From the NCBI RefSeq assembly GCF_001039355.2, contig NW_019775397.1, positions 213,507 to 277,506 of the forward strand: a stretch of 64,000 nucleotides of DNA, given 5' to 3'. The notes under the pieces were generated by a model. That model was not told the DNA's origin, ran no database searches, and saw only the letters and a program-made list of their open reading frames with translations. Source of the DNA: Lingula anatina. Taxonomy: Eukaryota; Brachiopoda; Lingulata; Lingulida; Lingulidae. Both the position numbers and the translations under genes were made by a program. Shown piece by piece: positions 53,947 to 64,000 of the stretch; position 1 is the first letter of the stretch; each line of letters opens with the position of its first letter.

Positions 53947-55385
53947 ATGGGAAAACGGATAAAGGAACCAGTAAAAGGCGGCGACGTTAAGATTATCTTC
54001 AATGATCTCGCATTGACTAAATTTCTAGATGTGTTGTCGATCTTTTCAACATCAACGACCGAACCAAGGTTATCGCCAACTAATTATGCTTCAAGTTCTA
54101 AATATGAACAGTCTGACATTTTAACAAGGTATCCATCTAGTGTGATTAAAGTTCAGAGACACTCTGATGACAGCGTTAGTCTGGAGATACCAGGCGGTAT
54201 GCTGGAGCACGAGGAAGATAAATTGGTCTGTGATTTGCGACAAAGAAAATGGAGTACCTGTATTTGTAACGACCTCATTGCTGACGCTGAGGCCGAGAAA
54301 GACACGGCCAGTACAACACCGTCACCCACAGAAACAGAAGCGGTCACTGTCATTGAGCCAATGGCCAAATATTCTGAACCCAAAATGGTAACGCAAATAA
54401 AACCTGAGGTGGACTCTGAGAAAGAACTGAAAAAGGAAACAGAACACTCGTCAAGTAAACAGCTCATAGTTACACACACTGCTACTGCCAGCGCCGTGAA
54501 AACTGACAATGAAATTCAGCACAACACTGACCTACAGGGTACTGTCAGGAATGAGAAACAGAGCTCTGAAGACCAAAATCCTATTGAGATTGATAGGGAA
54601 AACTGTCCCATTTATACCAGCAATAAGAGACAGAACTTTGGTCCACAGGTTAATAGCGATCCAGTCAAAACTGCTGTTGTGACCTCAGGCATTGCACCAT
54701 TTGCTCACATATATGGTACCAGAAGGAAAGCAGCAGTGCTCCATACTAGGACTGCAAAAGGTATTCTGCCCTTTCCTATAATGATAATATCATTTTAATA
54801 TTAAAATATGCCTGACTTCAGATAGAAAGCTTATGAATTAATACTTGATGGTATGCACATATACTAGTAGGTAATTAATACATAAATATGATTTCAAACT
54901 TTGGTATAACAAGCTTTAAGTCACACTGGTATTAGGCAGTGTTATTTATTTATTTGTTTACTTTTTTCCAGCTGTAAAGAAAGTAAACGCCAGACAGGGT
55001 CAGAAAGGAGGAGAAAATTCAAGTCGCCCAGTGAAGCCAACAAAATCAGTTCAATGTAAACTGTGTACAAAGAGCTGCAAGCATCTGGAGGCGTTAAACT
55101 TCCACAACCAGCGTTACCATCAGGACCATCCCCAATATGAAGAGTATGAAAGAGAAATAAAAGAACAGCTCAATCTGAAATGTCACATCTGTGGAAAGAC
55201 TTTCAGCATGCGTCGAATCTATCAGACTCATTTGAAGCAAGCTCATGTTCCAAAAGAGTTGTGTGGACAACACGAGTGCAGAGAGTGCGGGAAGACGTAC
55301 CGCAGACAGGATTTACTGGAGGCTCATATTCAAAGAGTTCATGTTGTGGACAGGTTTGTGTCATTCTATTTAGAGTTTTGGCAAC

Positions 55386-55428
<43 letters not shown>

Positions 55429-57258
55429 CAGTTCATACTGTACGTCATGATACGGTACATCATACATGAAACAATACAATAATACAATAATAAAACTGTA
55501 CGTCATAATATGGAACATAATACATGGAACAAAAAAAGGATGATGTTTTTGTAAAATGTAATTTTGATATTTTAAAAGAGCTGATACTTGTTTTATGTAT
55601 TAAACACATTTTTAATGGTTTACTGTAATGCATCAATGTATTATTTGAAGATTTATTGTGCTATTATTTTTTTTTTCATTTACAGGCACCTGTGTCATCT
55701 CTGTGTCAAGTCATTTAAAACCAAACAGTCTATGAAGGAACACATTAATGACTGTCATCTGATGAAGAGACAGTTCCAATGTGGTATCTGCTACAAGGTG
55801 CTGGCATCATCAAGGGTTCTGAGGCGACATCTAGCTTTGCATTCAGGTAGGTACAGTATATACACGGCAGTTTTATGTAACCCCAGATATTACCAGTAGA
55901 ATAAAGGGATAATAACTCTTCGTATGAGATCTATATTTCACAATAAAAACATATTATGTTTTACCACAAAAATGACAGTTATAGCTATTATTCTGATATT
56001 TGAGCTTGTCTTTAGACCACGTGACCTCCATTGATGGTTGTACTCTAAAAACAAACTTTTCTTTGAAGGTAAAAATGGATTCATTATCCATTGGGAAGTA
56101 TGGGGAAATTGTTGTTTACTCCAGGAAAATTCATTTTTTGGCCAGAACAAAATTATTATCCCTTTAACTTAACTTGTGATAGACTTAGGTAAGTTAATAT
56201 ATCCAGCAGACTTTAAATTGATCAACAAATACCAGTGCTGTGATTAAGACTGTTTAGTTTTAAACCATAAAAGATGTGGTAGAATATTTTTAGTGAAAAC
56301 AGTTCCTGCAACAAGATAATCTGGGTTGTTTCGTTTGAGAATATTTCAACAAAAGTAATCAGATTGAGACTTTCAAATTGAAATCGCTATCTAATGTTTG
56401 TGAATTGAATCGTGGCCTTGTCCACTCAGAATACCTGTCCTTCTAATAGAAAGGTGAATTCATTTTAAATCCGACAATTAAAAAAATCATTACATGTATA
56501 TTTCAGGTAAGAAACCTCACGCCTGTCCGGAGTGCGGCAAGAGTTTCAACTGCAAGCAGAACATGCGCCGTCACCGCAGCCTAGTCCACGGAGAAACCAA
56601 ACAAATCCCGTGTTCCAAATGCGGCAAAACGTTCCGTTCCGAGGACTCCATGAAAGCGCACGTGCGCAAAATCCACGAGCACGCGAGCACGTACAAATGT
56701 CCACTTTGCAGCGTTGCACTCCACCGACGAACGCAGTACGTCAGTCACTTGGCGAAGAAGCACCCTGGGAGCACAAGGCGTGTGTATGTGACAGACTCGC
56801 AGGGTGCTTTGAAAAGCATAAATGTGGAGACAGGGGACGGGTTTCGCATCGTTGGTAGTGATGCCTGGAGAATGGAGAAAGAGGGAGAGGAGGAAGGGAG
56901 GTGTGATCAAGATGGCAGCGAGGACGAGGAAGAGACAGAGGCACATATTACACTACCAGATCTCACCCCTGTGTTCGGGTTTAAGCCTCACTTCTTGACC
57001 CTGGAGCAGTATCAGAATCTACAGGCACAGAAAGCTGCTCTGACTGCCGGAGAAAAGACTAAGAGCGGCGGTTCAACTAATAAAGTGGTCCCACATGCTG
57101 AAACTGTGATAGAGGAAAACGCGTCTCTCATCACTCAAAAATATGGCAAGGATGGGGTGATATTTGTTGCTAGCCCCAGCAACCAAGTAACTAGTATTAA
57201 AGAAAAAGGCGAACTTGTTAAATTGGTCTATATTCCAAAAGACAACTCGGCTTTATAG
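53947..57258 (+). CDS. Eight-finger C2H2 zinc-finger protein
   Basis: Four exons: 53947-54760, 54972-55353, 55686-55846 and 56507-57258, with phases 1, 2 and 1, coding 702 residues. Residues 1-290 are acidic/Ser/Thr-rich with no recognised domain (the start is MGKRIKEPVKGGDVKIIFND). Eight C2H2 fingers follow at about 300-321, 342-363, 374-395, 402-423, 431-451, 459-480, 488-509 and 517-538; all zinc ligands are present. Only finger 6 is preceded by a near-canonical HSGKKPHAC linker, the others have varied linkers. An acidic stretch (EKEGEEEGRC, SEDEEETEA) and a 140-residue tail without known domain finish the protein. It is presumably a nuclear DNA-binding regulator; target and orthologue are not recognised. 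AATAAA follows at 57407-57412. Confidence 0.9.
55384..55427 (+). repeat. (AAT)n microsatellite
   Basis: Trinucleotide run in intron 2 of the zinc-finger gene, about 30 nt after the donor of exon 2. Confidence 0.95.
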
Positions 57259-57406
57259 TGTCGACTTGGTGGTGTTGTGATATATTCATAGCTTCTGACT
57301 TTCTACTAAGTTGTTTTGGAATATTTTGATATTTCATTGCTATAATTCGCTCGCTAGCGGTCAGCGTAGCACAAAACATCAGTGTAACATATGATGTTCT
57401 GATTCA

Positions 57407-57412
57407 AATAAA
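57407..57412 (+). promoter_or_regulatory. Polyadenylation signal of the zinc-finger gene
   Basis: AATAAA about 150 nt after the stop codon at 57256-57258, with a TG/T-rich stretch following. Confidence 0.6.
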
Positions 57413-57429
57413 CAATTTTATCCAAGTTT

Positions 57430-58944
57430 AAATAGGTTTAATTAGTTTCGTTACTTGTCTTCTATCGTTTTTTTTTTCTTTTTCTATTTTGTACGCTTAT
57501 ATAAGCATGCATGACAAGGGCACCTAAGACTTGAAAAATTAAAGTAATTTCCATTTGTAATTTCTGGTTCATCGACCGATATTGAAAACGGCATTTTATT
57601 ACTGCAGTAAATCTGTATTTTCATAGCTGTTGCCTGCAGCCGAAGACGAAAACTCAGCCAAAATTTGGGAAAGACCGACCTAAGCTAGGAAAAATATGGT
57701 TGCAGTTCCCTGACAACCTCATTTTTAAAAAAAATTTATTCGCTACCTCATTTTCAACACGCTTATATTTTTTAAAAATACATGTTTACAATGAGTAAAA
57801 AGATGCCAGCGCTCTTTGCAGGTAGACATCTAACCATGTTTTTTGAAGAATTAGGTCACAGCTCATAAGTTGTACGTGTAGTAGGGCACTGAGAATCGCT
57901 ATATAGGCCAGCAGAAAAGGAGACGTATTTGCATTCAGCCATTTTGTTGTCGGCACTTTCCTGCAAAGCTACGGTATACATAGGTTTGTATTACTACAGG
58001 TTTTTTTTATTGGACTTGCAGATCTGACACTGCCTCGATGTTCACCTTGTAGGTCTATATTAACTTTTATTTTTAACCTTAGATGCCTTGTCTCTGGCGT
58101 TTATCGTTGTATTTAACCAGTTGTATTCGGTAGACTACAGGACTACTTCTATTTTATTGGGTCTGGGATAATAACTAATTTGTTGCCTGATTATAAATTA
58201 AAGTTTTGCAGCTAAAGGGGATGAACAAAAGTACCATGGGTGGTAGGTAAAACTGTTTTTTATATATTGACCTGAAATATACGGAGTAATTCAAGTAGGC
58301 CTACTTCTGCAGTCTTCGTCCCAGTCGTGGTCTTAAAATACAGCACGTGTACTAAGTTTACTTATGCCCTGATTTTAGTGTGCATTGGACGGCTTACCTA
58401 ATATTCTTTTACCTGCAGCTGGGCTTAAGTAGTCGTATACATGTTTTCGCAAAAAAAGTTAATTGATGGAATTAATGCTGTGCAGGCATTTCGTTGATCG
58501 TATTAACACGTTTTGTAGCGCGAAGGTCGTTATAGATTGAACATTTATGCTCTGTTGGAGATGTTATTGAGAAAATTCATTTAGCACACCGTTCAGATAT
58601 TTCGTATTTTTGCCGCTTTTGTCTAAGTCTGATGATTCTCTTTACGCGTTAAGAATTTCCAGTTTTTTTTCTGTGATGACCTCACGATAAATTGCAATAG
58701 CTTTTTTCAGGCGGATAGCATTTAGTAACTGAATGTTTTTGATTTTTTGATTTTTGATATGTTGAATAATACATGTAACAATTTTGAATTTTTCAGTTAA
58801 ATCGATGTTCTTGAACAATATAAATATAAATGAAACCGCATGCAATTACATGTTGTATAATGTACACCAAAAATTTCGTATAGACTTTAATGCAGGTGGA
58901 AATTAGAGTTTTTGACATTTTGGCAGTGTACTTGCAATTGAAGC
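57430..58944. other. Intergenic region before the proline iminopeptidase
   Basis: Unique AT-rich DNA without exons or clear repeats. The promoter and 5' leader of the downstream gene must lie in its right part; no TATA box is evident close to the start codon. Confidence 0.6.

Positions 58945-64000
<5,056 letters not shown>

Overview
The window is nuclear DNA from an animal: AT-rich, with spliced genes, GT-AG introns of 0.1 to 18 kb, AATAAA polyadenylation signals, many microsatellites and several families of short inverted-repeat transposons. Its genes are a BAMBI pseudoreceptor, COMMD3 and an animal proline iminopeptidase. That set, with the repeat style, suggests an invertebrate bilaterian, perhaps a marine spiralian such as a mollusc; the species cannot be fixed from the sequence. 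There are no rRNA, tRNA or CRISPR signals that I can support. One assembly gap of 288 N lies at 34111-34398.

Layout. About 1-14254 holds repeats and no exon I can support; it is probably intron 1 and upstream DNA of the first gene. 14255-16350 (+) holds two exons of a short, kinase-less TGF-beta-receptor-like membrane protein, here called BAMBI-like, with a 3' UTR to about 18245. Tail to tail with it is the true BAMBI gene (-): exon 3 at 21785-22269, exon 2 at 26955-27275, and signal-peptide exon 1 at 45232-45286, with an 18-kb first intron. 45.3-50.3 kb is intergenic. COMMD3 (-) has eight exons between 50388 and 53760. Only 186 bp from its start codon, and divergent, lies an eight-finger C2H2 zinc-finger gene (+, four exons, 53947-57258). 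58945-64000 (+) holds seven exons of a proline iminopeptidase, cut by the window end just before its catalytic Asp and His.

How the genes relate. The two receptor-like genes share the three-finger ectodomain, a single membrane span, no kinase, and the same two intron positions and phases (phase 1 before the first ectodomain cysteines and phase 1 after the ectodomain). They look like an old local duplication. BAMBI damps BMP/activin/TGF-beta signalling by acting as a pseudo type I receptor; the neighbour may do the same with a different ligand or receptor range. COMMD3 and the zinc-finger gene probably share a bidirectional promoter. In human, COMMD3 and BAMBI both lie on chromosome 10p, so their closeness here may be old linkage.

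The most interesting points are the BAMBI-like paralogue, the paired palindromic T-box-like sites in BAMBI intron 2, GATA and homeodomain site clusters around BAMBI, a decayed duplicate of COMMD3 exon 5, a GC-AG intron in the peptidase, and a set of MITEs with clear target-site duplications.
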